Assembly (NCBI GenBank): GCA_002305315.1
Contig: DBQQ01000006.1
Span: 124,001-188,000 of the forward strand
Origin: Clostridiales bacterium UBA1390
GTDB lineage: Bacteria > Bacillota > Clostridia > Lachnospirales > Bianqueaceae
DNA: 64,000 bases
Direction of reading: 5' to 3'
Shown here: piece after piece, positions 18,434 through 27,526 of the stretch
How positions within the stretch are numbered: the stretch's first letter is position 1
Layout of the letters: each line of letters begins with the position of its first letter
The notes under the pieces: generated by a model
Told to the model about the DNA's origin: nothing
Databases searched by the model: none
What the model saw: only the letters and a program-made list of their open reading frames with translations
Translations under genes and position numbers: made by a program

Positions 18434-18506
18434 GCTACTGTGGCTCAGCAGGTAGAGCGACGCACTCGTAATGCGTAGGTCACCGGTTCGAATCCGGTCA
18501 GTAGCT
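18434..18506 (+). tRNA. tRNA-Thr (anticodon CGU)
   Basis: The acceptor stem GCTACTG pairs perfectly with CAGTAGC. The D arm GCTC/GAGC, the anticodon arm ACGCA-CTCGTAA-TGCGT with anticodon CGT, and the T arm ACCGG-TTCGAAT-CCGGT all fold. The discriminator is T at 18506. CCA is not encoded. Confidence 0.97.
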
Positions 18507-18508
18507 TA

Positions 18509-18539
18509 GAGCAGATGGTTTTTCATCTGTTCTTTTTTT
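18509..18539 (+). terminator. Terminator of tRNA-Thr
   Basis: A 9-bp stem (GAGCAGATG with CATCTGTTC, one wobble) and a run of seven T residues follow the tRNA directly. Confidence 0.9.
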
Positions 18540-18569
18540 AACCTTAAAAATGATAGGAGGGTGATTGCG

Positions 18570-19943
18570 ATGGCAAATACAAAAGATATGACGATAGGTA
18601 GTCCTGCAAAATTGATCGCCTCTTTTGCGCTGCCCCTGATGCTGGGCAACGTGTTTCAGCAAATGTATACGATGGTAGATACTATGGTTGTCGGTCAGGG
18701 CGTCGGAGTGGAAGCTCTGGCTTCATTAGGCGCGGCAGATTGGCTGAACTGGATGGTTTTGAGTATTATCATGGGTTTTACCCAGGGATTCTCACTGCTT
18801 TGCGCACAGAATTTTGGAGCCTCAAATTTGAGAGAACTCCGACGCAGCGCAGCACATTCGCTTACACTATGCGTGGCAATCGCTCTCCTTTTTACGATTT
18901 TGGGACAATGTTTGATTCGGCCTGTACTCAAACTCCTGGATACACCGGACAATGTAATGGGCGGCGCAATTACATATTTGACAATTGTATTTGCCTTCAT
19001 TCCCGCTATCACAGCGTATAATTTCTGTGCTGCCATTTTGCGTTCCATGGGAGATGGTAAGACACCGTTGTATGCCATGATTACAGCAGCCATCGTGAAC
19101 GTTGTGCTGGATCTTTTCTTCGTAATGGTACTTCATTGGGGAATCGCCGGAGCTGCCATTGCAACTGGAATTGCGCAAGTATGCTCCTTCTTATTTTGCC
19201 TGCGAATCATGCGCAAAATGCCGCAGCTCTATATGAGTCGAGAGGATTTTCCCCCAGAAGCAGCGTTATTTCGTAAATTATTGAAATTAGCATCTCCTAT
19301 GGCATTTCAGAATCTTGTGATTTCAGTGGGAGGGCTGGTGGTTCAGTCCGTGGTCAACAGTTTTGGATTTATCTTCATGGCAGGTTACACGGCCACCAAT
19401 AAGCTATATGGACTCCTGGAGATTGCCGCCACTTCCTTTGGCTTCTCTATGGCGACTTATACAGGACAGAATCTGGGCGCCGGTCGTATCGACCGTATCA
19501 AGAAGGGAATGAACAAAGGACTGATTATGGCTATTTTTACGGCTCTCGGAATCAGCTTGATCATGATTTTCCTGGGAAGAATGATTGTCGGACTGTTCAT
19601 TTCTGGAACGCCGGAGGAAGTCGCTCAAGTCACAAACATTTCCTATACCTATCTTCTGTTTATGGCGGCGGGGCTGCCAATTTTATACATGCTATATATG
19701 TATCGTTCTGCCCTGCAAGGCATGGGAGATACGGTAGTTCCCATGCTGTCCGGCATTGTAGAGCTGATCATGCGCATTGGGATTGTCCTGACTCTGCCGG
19801 CAATCCTTGAAGAATATGGGATCTATCTGGCTGAAGAAGCTGCTTGGATAGGCGCTACTGTGTTGTTAGGCATTATGTACTATGTTCGTGTGGGAAAACT
19901 GAATCGATCCGCCGGGGACCTTCCGCAAAATCCGTCAGAATAA
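18570..19943 (+). CDS. MATE-family multidrug efflux transporter
   Basis: This is a cation-coupled efflux pump of the MATE (NorM/DinF) superfamily with twelve hydrophobic helices in 457 residues. The repeat hallmark PLMLGNVFQQMYTMVDTMVVG opens the protein, followed by GFTQGFSLLCAQNFGA, and a matching second half (SPMAFQNLVISVGGLVVQSVV). Substrate is not predictable. AGGAGG abuts a GTG at 18561, while the ATG at 18570 has a 9-nt spacer and is preferred. It is just behind the tRNA terminator and overlaps the HAD gene tail to tail by 71 bp. Confidence 0.92.
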   Translation: MANTKDMTIGSPAKLIASFALPLMLGNVFQQMYTMVDTMVVGQGVGVEALASLGAADWLNWMVLSIIMGFTQGFSLLCAQNFGASNLRELRRSAAHSLTLCVAIALLFTILGQCLIRPVLKLLDTPDNVMGGAITYLTIVFAFIPAITAYNFCAAILRSMGDGKTPLYAMITAAIVNVVLDLFFVMVLHWGIAGAAIATGIAQVCSFLFCLRIMRKMPQLYMSREDFPPEAALFRKLLKLASPMAFQNLVISVGGLVVQSVVNSFGFIFMAGYTATNKLYGLLEIAATSFGFSMATYTGQNLGAGRIDRIKKGMNKGLIMAIFTALGISLIMIFLGRMIVGLFISGTPEEVAQVTNISYTYLLFMAAGLPILYMLYMYRSALQGMGDTVVPMLSGIVELIMRIGIVLTLPAILEEYGIYLAEEAAWIGATVLLGIMYYVRVGKLNRSAGDLPQNPSE

Positions 19944-20562
19944 AGTGAGCTTCCTGACACATCTGCTCCCATTTCTCTGCAGAAGAAGAATCATATACTG
20001 CGCAGGTAAGAAAACCGCCCTGCAATGCACCACGCAGGGCATGCAGCGTATCTTCAAAGACAAGGCAATGTGCAGGCAGCATACCGAGATGTTCTGCTAC
20101 ATGCAGATACAGTGCGGGGCCATCTTTCTTGCCACCTACAACGGAAGCATCCGTGAGAAAGTCAAACAGGTCAATCACTTGTCCCGCAGTCAAGGCAGGA
20201 CGATAAAATTGAGGGGGAGAAACTGTTGCTAATGCAATGGAAATCCCCTTCTTTTTTAATGCTGTCAGATAGGCCTTCGCACCCGGTTTTAGCCTGAGAT
20301 GATGTTGATAGGCATCCTCAGCCATGGCATTCCATTCTTGAATAATGGATTCCGGAGTATCTGATAAATGAAATCGTTCGATACTGTAGAGGGCTCCTTC
20401 CCGAAATCCTATTGTCTTCATGACTTCTCCATAATCAGGGGTGTAGGATATACCGCGTTTTTCCAGAAAACGAATGTCGATTTCCTCCCACAGTCCCATG
20501 GAGTCTAGAATGGTTCCATCCATATCGAATATAGCACAGAGTGCTTCTGTTGGCCAGTACAT
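19873..20562 (-). CDS. HAD-superfamily phosphatase (beta-phosphoglucomutase/phosphatase type)
   Basis: This is a cytosolic HAD hydrolase with motif I FDMDGTILDS (Asp nucleophile pair), a helical cap of the C1 type, motif III Lys in GGKKDGPALYL and motif IV VFEDTLHALRGA. Substrate is not readable from sequence, but sugar phosphates or nucleotides are usual. The start follows GGGGAGT. Its last 23 codons or so are encoded on the strand opposite the end of the MATE gene. Confidence 0.88.
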   Translation of the reverse strand: MYWPTEALCAIFDMDGTILDSMGLWEEIDIRFLEKRGISYTPDYGEVMKTIGFREGALYSIERFHLSDTPESIIQEWNAMAEDAYQHHLRLKPGAKAYLTALKKKGISIALATVSPPQFYRPALTAGQVIDLFDFLTDASVVGGKKDGPALYLHVAEHLGMLPAHCLVFEDTLHALRGALQGGFLTCAVYDSSSAEKWEQMCQEAHFILTDFAEGPRRIDSVFPHEHST

Positions 20563-20590
20563 GTGTACTCCCCTTTCCGTATGTATAGTG

Positions 20591-20628
20591 AAACTGCCGC
20601 TTGGCGGAAATCCGCCGCGCGGCAGTTT
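20591..20628. terminator. Strong stem-loop after the Asn/Gln-rich gene
   Basis: An outer 10-bp stem (AAACTGCCGC with GCGGCAGTTT) encloses an inner GGCGG-AAAT-CCGCC hairpin. It sits 6 bp after the stop of the small gene and 29 bp before the HAD start. Only a short T run follows on the minus strand, so termination is likely but not certain. Confidence 0.6.
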
Positions 20629-20634
20629 AATTCG

Positions 20635-20808
20635 TTATTCGTAACGATTCTGTTCGTTGTTCTCATATTGATCCCGGTTCTGGTTGCGAACATTGTTTTT
20701 CGCCTTATTCTGGGACTTATTCTGAGAACGGTTCTGGGAACGATTCTGATTCATATTGTCATAATTCTGGCTCGGGCAATGATTCTGAGAACGATTCTGA
20801 TTCGACAT
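20635..20808 (-). CDS. Asn/Gln/Arg-rich low-complexity small protein
   Basis: This is a 57-residue, highly hydrophilic protein made almost entirely of Asn, Gln, Arg, Ser and Lys in degenerate repeats (NQNRSQN type). It has no membrane segment and one cysteine. It is supported by AGGAGGT 9 nt before the ATG at 20808; a longer reading frame from 20868 has no such site. I recall similar Asn/Gln-rich peptides next to spore or stress genes in Clostridia, but cannot name a family. It lies between the HAD gene and the giant activase on the same strand. Confidence 0.7.
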   Translation of the reverse strand: MSNQNRSQNHCPSQNYDNMNQNRSQNRSQNKSQNKAKNNVRNQNRDQYENNEQNRYE

Positions 20809-20911
20809 GTGTGTGAACCTCCTAAAAGTGATTGATGAATGCCTGCAGAAGTAGTATGTCCGATCCATGTTCCTTTATACCATTCATTCAATTTTCAATA
20901 AATCAGAAACC

Positions 20912-23900
20912 TTATTCTTTTTCAGAAGGTGGAACGATGCCTGCATTTTTGAATGCCACCGCCAGCATCAGCTTAATGCGATTGAGCTGATTGACCTCAG
21001 ATGCACCCGGATCATAGTCAACCGCGGCAATATTAGCCTTCGGATACATTTTTCGAATGGGCTTTATCATAGATTTTGCTACGATATGATTGGGCAAACA
21101 GGCAAATGGCTGTACGCAGACGATATTATTGATGCCATGATCCATCAGCTCTACCATTTCTGCAGTTAAAAACCACCCTTCACCGGTCTGATTACCAAGA
21201 GAGATCAGCGTTTCAGCATACCGTGCCTTATCCTGAATATGAATCGGCGCCCGGAAACGCTTGGAATTGCGCAGCGCCGTCACGATAGGCTTGCGATACA
21301 TTTCGATTGCCGCAATAGCTAGATCGGAAAGACGTTTCGTTTTCGCAGAGGTCCCTAAATGCTCCGCCTTAAAGGTGCTGTTATAGGCACAGTACAGGAA
21401 GAAATCCAGTAGATCCGGCACACAGACTTCGGCGCCTTCTCGTTCCAGAACTTCCACCAGGTTATTATTTCCCGTCGGATGATATTTCACGAGGATTTCG
21501 CCCACAATTCCTACACGCGGCTTTTGGATATCCAGAAGCGGCATGGTATCGAACTCCTCTACCATCTTTTTGATATTGCTGCGGAATGTGATCCAATTGC
21601 CATTTTCTACGTTTTTGGAGGCGATCGCGTTCCATTTCTCATAAAGCGCATTGGCAGCTCCCTTTTTGGTCTCATAGGGCCGTACTCGATAGAGCAGGTG
21701 CATGAAGAGATCTCCATAGACCATGGCCATCATCGCTCGATTGAGAAGCGCCGGGGTGATTGTGAATCCCGGATTGTTCTCCAATCCGGCCGCACTGACA
21801 GAAATCACAGGAACCTGCGGCATGCCGGCATCCTTCAGTGCCTTACGAATGAAACCAATATAATTAGAAGCACGACACCCGCCGCCCGTCTGGGAGATCA
21901 GAAGCGCCACCCGATCCAGATCATATTTTCCGCTCTTTAAGGCATTCATCAACTGCCCGACTACCAGAATCGAAGGATAGCAGGCATCGTTATTAACGTA
22001 CTTCAGGCCTTCATTAACGGCTTCCTGATCCACGGAGGGCAGGATTTCGATATTGTATCCGCCCTTCTTAAACGCAGGCTGCAGCAGCCGGAAATGAATC
22101 GGAGACATCTGCGGTGCCAGCAACGTGTAATTCTTCTTCATTTCCTTGGTGAAGATCACCTTGTGGAACTCGTACTGTACATCCGGCACAGCGCAAACTT
22201 CTGGGGCCTGTTCCTGCATCTCATCCCGCTCGTCCATGGAAGCCTTCAGAGAACGCAAGCGAATCCGGATTGCTCCCAGATTGCTGCCCTCATCGATCTT
22301 AATCATCATATAGGTTTTTCCATGGGTACGCAGAATCTCCTGAACCTGCTCCGAGGTAACAGCATCCACACCGCATCCAAAAGAGACAAGATGTACCAGC
22401 TCCAACTCCGGGCGGGTGCCTACGAAATCGGCCGCGTCATACAGGCGAGAATGATAGCTCCACTGATCCAGCACTCGCAGTGGGCGTCCCAATTGTCCAT
22501 GTTGCGCGATACAGTCTTCAGAAAGCACGGCCATACCCAGTCCGGTGATGATTTTCTCAAGACCGTGGTTGATCTCCGGGTCAATATGATAGGGACGGCC
22601 TGCCAGTACGATGCCCTTTCGATGGTTCTTCTGCAGCCAATCCAGAATCTCATCTCCATGATGGCGTACATCCTCTCGGTAATGGCTGCGTTCCGCATAA
22701 GCAGCATCCAGCGCTTCCTTTACTTCTTTCTGCGTCAAATCCGGATAATGCTCGGAAAGGGTCTTAAACAGTTCCTTGCTGACGCTCTCCTCGTGATCCA
22801 GATTGAGAAAGGGATTCAGGAATGTGACATGCTCCTCTTCCAGCGCTTCCACGTTGTGCTTGATTGTCTCCGGATAGGAGGTCACAATGGGACAGTTATA
22901 ATGATTATCCGCATGTTTCTGTTCCTGCACTTCATAGAAGACACAGGGATAGAAAATGGTCTTGATCCCTTTATGAATCAGATTCATGATATGACCATGA
23001 ACCAATTTAGCGGGATAGCAGACAGATTCGGAAGGAATGGTCTCCATCCCCTCTTCAAAGGTTTTCTTGGAGGAACGCGCAGAGATCTGCACGCGAAAGC
23101 CCAGTTTTGTAAAGAATGTAAACCAGAAGGGATAGTTTTCGTACATATTCAGAGCTCTTGGCAGGCCAATCACGCCCCGCTTCGCCTCTTCTTCCGAGAG
23201 CGGCTTATAATACGCGAAAAGACGACGATACTTATAGTCGTACATATTCGGGATTTTCTCTACGGCCTTCTCATCGCCTCCGGCGCCGCGTTCACAGCGA
23301 TTGCCGGATACAAAACGACGGCTGCCGAAATCATTGATGGTCAGCAGGCAGTTATTCGAACACTGACCGCAACGGGTCAGTTCCGTTTCATAGTGAAACT
23401 CCTTGAGTTCTTCCGGAGAAATCAAGGTACTGGCAGAATGCCCATCCCACTTGCTTTGTGCGATGAGCGCCGCGCCGAAGGCTCCCATAATACCGGCGAT
23501 ATCCGGACGAATGACCTCATGGCCTGTAATTTTCTCAAAGGCCCGCAATACAGCGTTGTTATAGAAGGTGCCGCCTTGCACGATGATCTTGTCTCCCATT
23601 TCGGAGTAATCCCGGATCTTGATGACCTTCTGCAGGGCATTCTTGACGACAGAATACGACAAACCTGCCGAAATATCGCCGACACTGGCCCCCTCTTTCT
23701 GTGCCTGCTTGACACGAGAATTCATGAATACAGTGCAGCGGGAACCCAGGTCAATAGGATACGGAGCCATCAATGCTTCGGCCGCAAAATCCTGGATCTT
23801 CATATTCAGAGACTGCGCGAAATTTTCTAGGAAGGAACCGCAACCGGAAGAACAGGCCTCATTCAGCAGAATATCCTGAATCACCTGATCCTGAATCCGA

Positions 23901-25189
23901 ATACATTTCATGTCCTGACCGCCAATATCCAGGATAAAGGTGACGCCAGGCAGGAAATGTTCGGCCGCTTTATAGTGAGCCATGGTTTCAATCTCGCCCA
24001 TGTCTGCGTTGTAGGCAGCCTGAATCAGTTTTTCTCCATATCCGGTGACACAAGTCTTCGCGATATAGGCATCCGCAGGAAGCACTTCATAGATTTCGGT
24101 CAGAATCTCCTTTACCTTGTCCAGAGGACTTCCTTCGTTAGAGCCGTAAAATGTATACAAGACTTCCTTGTCCATTCCCATGACCACAGCCTTAGTCGTT
24201 GTGGACCCTGCGTCAATCCCTAAGAAAACAGGACCAACGGTCTCCAATAGATTCCCTCTGGCGACTTTGGCCTTCTCATGACGCTGAACGAACTGAAAAT
24301 ACTCGGTTTCATCTTTAAACAGGGGCTCCAGACGATAGACTTCATGATCCGTCTCGTTTTCCATATGCTGCGCGCCTTCATAAATATCATTAAAGGCATG
24401 GACTTTTCCATTCTCAGAACAGAATGCAGCGCCCATAGCGACGAAAAGCTGAGAATTTTCGGGCACAATGATATGTTCGGGAGTCAGATGCAGCGTTTCA
24501 ATAAAACGCTTACGCAGCTGCGGCAGAAAATAAAGAGGACCTCCCAGAAACGCGATGTTTCCGCGTATCGGTTTTCCGCAGGCCAATCCGGCAATGGTCT
24601 GATTGACGACGGCCTGGAAAATAGAGGCTGCCACATCTTCCCGATGTGCGCCTTCATTCAAAAGAGGCTGAATATCCGTTTTAGCGAACACGCCGCAGCG
24701 TGCGGCAATGGGATAAATCGTGGTGGCTTTCTCCGCTAAACGGTCGAGTCCGGATGCATCCGTCATCAAAAGCATGGCCATCTGATCAATAAAAGCCCCC
24801 GTACCGCCGGCACAGGTACCATTCATACGCTGTTCAATGGAACCGCCGAAGTAGGTAATTTTAGCATCCTCGCCGCCCAGCTCAATGGCCACATCCGTCT
24901 GTGGAATCAGTGTTTCGACGGTTTTGGTACAAGCAATGACCTCCTGCACAAAAGGAATATTCAACCACTTGGATACCAAAAGTCCTCCGGAACCTGTCAC
25001 ATGAATCGTACACTGCTGATCCTTCAGCACTCTCTCATACGCGCGGCCAATGACAGCACTGATCGTTTCTTTTATATTGGCAAAATGTCGCTGGTATTCC
25101 TGGTATACCAGATTGTGGTTATCATCCAGAACCGCGATTTTTACGGTAGTGGATCCCACATCAAATCCTACATGATAGATCAAACTCAT
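20912..25189 (-). CDS. BadF/BcrA-type activase fused to DUF2229 (acyl-CoA dehydratase activase-related)
   Basis: This 1,425-residue protein has two ASKHA ATPase domains of the 2-hydroxyacyl-CoA dehydratase activator family (phosphate motifs DVGSTTVKI at about 10 and GIDAGSTTTKAVV at about 325), then DUF2229 and a C-terminal part resembling HgdB-like dehydratase subunits. Cysteine motifs likely to bind Fe-S clusters include NEACSSGCGSF, RCGQCSNNC and GGGCRASNY. Activators of this type inject low-potential electrons by ATP hydrolysis into a partner, such as a double-cubane cluster protein. No partner gene is adjacent. Length and domain order match similar single-chain proteins common in Clostridia whose substrate is unknown. 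Confidence 0.9.
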   Translation of the reverse strand: MSLIYHVGFDVGSTTVKIAVLDDNHNLVYQEYQRHFANIKETISAVIGRAYERVLKDQQCTIHVTGSGGLLVSKWLNIPFVQEVIACTKTVETLIPQTDVAIELGGEDAKITYFGGSIEQRMNGTCAGGTGAFIDQMAMLLMTDASGLDRLAEKATTIYPIAARCGVFAKTDIQPLLNEGAHREDVAASIFQAVVNQTIAGLACGKPIRGNIAFLGGPLYFLPQLRKRFIETLHLTPEHIIVPENSQLFVAMGAAFCSENGKVHAFNDIYEGAQHMENETDHEVYRLEPLFKDETEYFQFVQRHEKAKVARGNLLETVGPVFLGIDAGSTTTKAVVMGMDKEVLYTFYGSNEGSPLDKVKEILTEIYEVLPADAYIAKTCVTGYGEKLIQAAYNADMGEIETMAHYKAAEHFLPGVTFILDIGGQDMKCIRIQDQVIQDILLNEACSSGCGSFLENFAQSLNMKIQDFAAEALMAPYPIDLGSRCTVFMNSRVKQAQKEGASVGDISAGLSYSVVKNALQKVIKIRDYSEMGDKIIVQGGTFYNNAVLRAFEKITGHEVIRPDIAGIMGAFGAALIAQSKWDGHSASTLISPEELKEFHYETELTRCGQCSNNCLLTINDFGSRRFVSGNRCERGAGGDEKAVEKIPNMYDYKYRRLFAYYKPLSEEEAKRGVIGLPRALNMYENYPFWFTFFTKLGFRVQISARSSKKTFEEGMETIPSESVCYPAKLVHGHIMNLIHKGIKTIFYPCVFYEVQEQKHADNHYNCPIVTSYPETIKHNVEALEEEHVTFLNPFLNLDHEESVSKELFKTLSEHYPDLTQKEVKEALDAAYAERSHYREDVRHHGDEILDWLQKNHRKGIVLAGRPYHIDPEINHGLEKIITGLGMAVLSEDCIAQHGQLGRPLRVLDQWSYHSRLYDAADFVGTRPELELVHLVSFGCGVDAVTSEQVQEILRTHGKTYMMIKIDEGSNLGAIRIRLRSLKASMDERDEMQEQAPEVCAVPDVQYEFHKVIFTKEMKKNYTLLAPQMSPIHFRLLQPAFKKGGYNIEILPSVDQEAVNEGLKYVNNDACYPSILVVGQLMNALKSGKYDLDRVALLISQTGGGCRASNYIGFIRKALKDAGMPQVPVISVSAAGLENNPGFTITPALLNRAMMAMVYGDLFMHLLYRVRPYETKKGAANALYEKWNAIASKNVENGNWITFRSNIKKMVEEFDTMPLLDIQKPRVGIVGEILVKYHPTGNNNLVEVLEREGAEVCVPDLLDFFLYCAYNSTFKAEHLGTSAKTKRLSDLAIAAIEMYRKPIVTALRNSKRFRAPIHIQDKARYAETLISLGNQTGEGWFLTAEMVELMDHGINNIVCVQPFACLPNHIVAKSMIKPIRKMYPKANIAAVDYDPGASEVNQLNRIKLMLAVAFKNAGIVPPSEKE

Positions 25190-25234
25190 CGAACTCCTTT
25201 ATCAAACACGTTTCGTAATTCCTACATAATAAAT

Positions 25235-25267
25235 TGGTTATAGATAGCTGACACTGTCCCATAACCA
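25235..25267. promoter_or_regulatory. Inverted repeat just inside the activase transcript
   Basis: TGGTTAT and ATAACCA, 19 bp apart, lie right after the predicted start of transcription and before the ribosome binding site. An operator or a leader hairpin would both fit. Confidence 0.4.
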
Positions 25268-25272
25268 TATCT

Positions 25273-25301
25273 ATTGTACGTGGAATCGGAGGATTTGTCA
25301 A
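25273..25301 (-). promoter_or_regulatory. Promoter of the activase gene
   Basis: On the minus strand TTGACA (25296-25301) and TACAAT (25273-25278) are 17 bp apart, giving a leader of about 75 nt. Confidence 0.85.
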
Positions 25302-25355
25302 TAGGCGCAGCTTACCATATTTTTGAACAGAGGAACCATCTGTTTGGATAGCACA

Positions 25356-25397
25356 AAAAATCGGCCATTATTTCCCAGGAAATAATGGCCGATTTTT
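25356..25397. terminator. Terminator after the deacetylase operon
   Basis: A 20-bp perfect inverted repeat (AAAAATCGGCCATTATTTCC with its complement) sits 4 bp after the polysaccharide deacetylase stop. It has A/T tracts on both sides and could end transcripts in both directions. Confidence 0.92.
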
Positions 25398-25400
25398 GAA

Positions 25401-26216
25401 TCATCCAGCGGTTGGATGCAGTCTCTGTGTGCTGCCAGGCTGAATGGAGAAATGCTCCTTGTTCACCTCTACCCAGAGCTCTGTGGCTGTTGGGTTATGG
25501 CAAAAGCTTCCATCTGCAGAGAACTGCAGCTGATCCCATGCCTTCAAGTAATCAACAATCTCGATATTGGTAGCGTACCAGATCTCTTCGTGTCCACCCA
25601 TCATACGGCAGAACTCTTCGATCAGTTCCCAGTTGTTATGATTGGTGAACTCATAGCTATGGCCCCATACATACATCATATAGAGATACTGGGTCTTATT
25701 GAGAGCCAGAAAACGCTTTCCATCCTCCAGCAGATTCTGATTGTGATGACAGGTCGCTTTCCATTCCATAAAATTATCCGGCATGGCAAAATCATGCGTA
25801 GAAATTACAGTACGCGCGTATTCGATACCGCACATCCGCATGGCCTCTTCGATCTCTTTCGTGTATGAGCCATTGGGATAGGACATGCCCCGCACGGTAT
25901 ATCCAGCGATCGCCTCTAATGCTTTCCGATCTTCCAATGTCTGCGCAATCACTTGGCTTAATGGACAGCGCTCGATGGTCGGATGCGTATACGTGTGGCA
26001 GGCAATCTCCATGCCTTCATATAATTCCCGAACTCGTGCAAGCGGCAGACGGCCATGCTGATCGTCGTATAATCCGGCATTGAGATGAAAAGTTCCTTTG
26101 ATTCCATTCTGACGGAAAATAGAAACCAGTCGCTCATCTTCCGGTTTTCCGTCATCATAGCTCATGGTCAGCACCTTATGCCGACCGCTGGGAAAACACT
26201 TATAAATTGTATTCAT
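25401..26216 (-). CDS. NodB-domain polysaccharide deacetylase
   Basis: This is a carbohydrate esterase family 4-like protein of 271 residues. The metal motifs are SYDDG (Asp-Asp) and HTYTHP (His-x3-His), and a downstream Pro-Asn-Gly stretch (SYPNGSY) matches motif 3. The protein has no signal peptide, which is unusual for a cell-wall enzyme, so it may act on a cytosolic substrate or leave by another path. The ATG at 26216 follows CGGAGGAAATGATACG. It is the last gene of a seven-gene operon, 4 nt after the vanZ-like stop. Confidence 0.88.
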   Translation of the reverse strand: MNTIYKCFPSGRHKVLTMSYDDGKPEDERLVSIFRQNGIKGTFHLNAGLYDDQHGRLPLARVRELYEGMEIACHTYTHPTIERCPLSQVIAQTLEDRKALEAIAGYTVRGMSYPNGSYTKEIEEAMRMCGIEYARTVISTHDFAMPDNFMEWKATCHHNQNLLEDGKRFLALNKTQYLYMMYVWGHSYEFTNHNNWELIEEFCRMMGGHEEIWYATNIEIVDYLKAWDQLQFSADGSFCHNPTATELWVEVNKEHFSIQPGSTQRLHPTAG

Positions 26217-26220
26217 CGTA

Positions 26221-26679
26221 TCATTTCCTCCGTTTATGTCTCCAAATTCGATCGAATCCGACATACAGCAAGGCGCCGCAGAAGGCGCCGAGCGAATCGA
26301 TTCCCACGTCCATCAGTTTGGGCGTACGGCCGCCCACGAAACTCTGATGCCATTCGTCCAGACCGGCATATAAGGCAGATGCGCATACGGCAATCCATAC
26401 CATCTTCCGGCCTTTCATGCCCCATTGGGCACAGACATTGGCGATCAGTACCGCTAAGATCAGATATTCACTGAAATGCGCCAGCTTCCGTAATACAGTA
26501 TGAAGGATGGAGCCCAGCTCCGTATGTATAGAAATATGAAACCAAGAAAGAATCCAGGAAAGCAGCCCTTCACTGAGGTTTCCGGACTGCTCTCCGTTCT
26601 GCGCGGAAAACCAGTAGATCACGGACATCCAAACCAGCAATGCGGCGCAGGAAAGGCCTCGTTTACTGTTCTTGCTCAT
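26221..26679 (-). CDS. VanZ-like membrane protein
   Basis: This is a small protein of 152 residues with four membrane helices. The family pattern is clear: a first helix then WFSAQNGEQSG, a central HFSEYLILAVL stretch, and DEWHQSFVGGRTPKLMDVGIDSLGAFCGALL. VanZ from enterococci raises teicoplanin tolerance, but most members are of unknown function, so resistance is not claimed. It overlaps mrp by 17 nt. Confidence 0.87.
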   Translation of the reverse strand: MSKNSKRGLSCAALLVWMSVIYWFSAQNGEQSGNLSEGLLSWILSWFHISIHTELGSILHTVLRKLAHFSEYLILAVLIANVCAQWGMKGRKMVWIAVCASALYAGLDEWHQSFVGGRTPKLMDVGIDSLGAFCGALLYVGFDRIWRHKRRK

Positions 26680-27526
26680 GCAGTTTCAAAACAATACGAT
26701 CTGCAGCCTGCTCAAAATAAGGAACAAATACTTCTTCTATCTTTCCTTCATCTGCGGCGGCAGCTAAAGAAGCATCCATGGGGACTTGCTCCAGGACTTC
26801 CAATCCATGCTTTTCGGCCACTTCCTGCACATGGCTTTCTCCAAAGACGCGGATCACCTTACCGCAATCCGGACAGAGTACATAGCTCATATTCTCGATG
26901 ATGCCCAAGACCGGTATATTCATGGCAGCCGCCATATTCACGGCCTTCTCAACAATCATGGAAACCAATTCCTGCGGAGAAGTCACAATGACAACACCGT
27001 CCAGGGGAATGGATTGAAATACTGTCAGGGGAACATCACCCGTTCCTGGCGGCATATCGATCAAAAGATAATCGATATCCTCCCAGATCACATCGGTCCA
27101 GAATTGCTTGACCGTTCCTGCGATGATAGGCCCTCGCCAGATCACAGGCGCGGTCTCATCTTCCATCAGAAGATTCAGGCTCATCACCTGGATGCCGCTT
27201 TTCGAAACGCCGGGGAGCAGGCCCTGTTCACAGGCCAGTGCATCCTTGACGCCAAAGGACTTGGGAATCGATGGCCCGGTAATATCCGCATCCATGATGC
27301 CCACTTTATAACCCTTGCGCCGAAGCGTAACCGCAAGCTCGGATGTAACCATGGACTTGCCGACACCGCCCTTACCGCTGACCACCGCGATGGTCTTCTT
27401 GATGTGACTCAGCGCATGCGGTTTTTCTAAAAGACTTTTGGGATCCCTGAAAGCGCAGGATTCTCCGCAAGAGGAACACTCATGCGTGCACCCGTCTGGG
27501 ACCTGCTGATTTGTTTGATTTTCCAT
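26663..27526 (-). CDS. Mrp/NBP35-type Fe-S cluster carrier ATPase
   Basis: This is a P-loop ATPase of the Mrp/ApbC group, which carries or assembles Fe-S clusters for target proteins. It has the deviant Walker A SGKGGVGKS (about 49-57), DMPPGTGDVPL in the middle, and the CxxC pair YVLCPDCGK near the C-terminus for cluster binding. An extra N-terminal cysteine cluster (CTHECSSCGESC) resembles the four-Cys motif of eukaryotic NBP35. The start overlaps the 3' end of the methyltransferase gene by 47 nt. Confidence 0.92.
   Translation of the reverse strand: MENQTNQQVPDGCTHECSSCGESCAFRDPKSLLEKPHALSHIKKTIAVVSGKGGVGKSMVTSELAVTLRRKGYKVGIMDADITGPSIPKSFGVKDALACEQGLLPGVSKSGIQVMSLNLLMEDETAPVIWRGPIIAGTVKQFWTDVIWEDIDYLLIDMPPGTGDVPLTVFQSIPLDGVVIVTSPQELVSMIVEKAVNMAAAMNIPVLGIIENMSYVLCPDCGKVIRVFGESHVQEVAEKHGLEVLEQVPMDASLAAAADEGKIEEVFVPYFEQAADRIVLKLHEQEQ

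Noticed and set aside
22094..23830. 578-codon open frame on the plus strand opposite the activase
   Set aside because: It is antisense to a large, well-supported gene, shows no family motif, and its composition follows from codon usage on the other strand.
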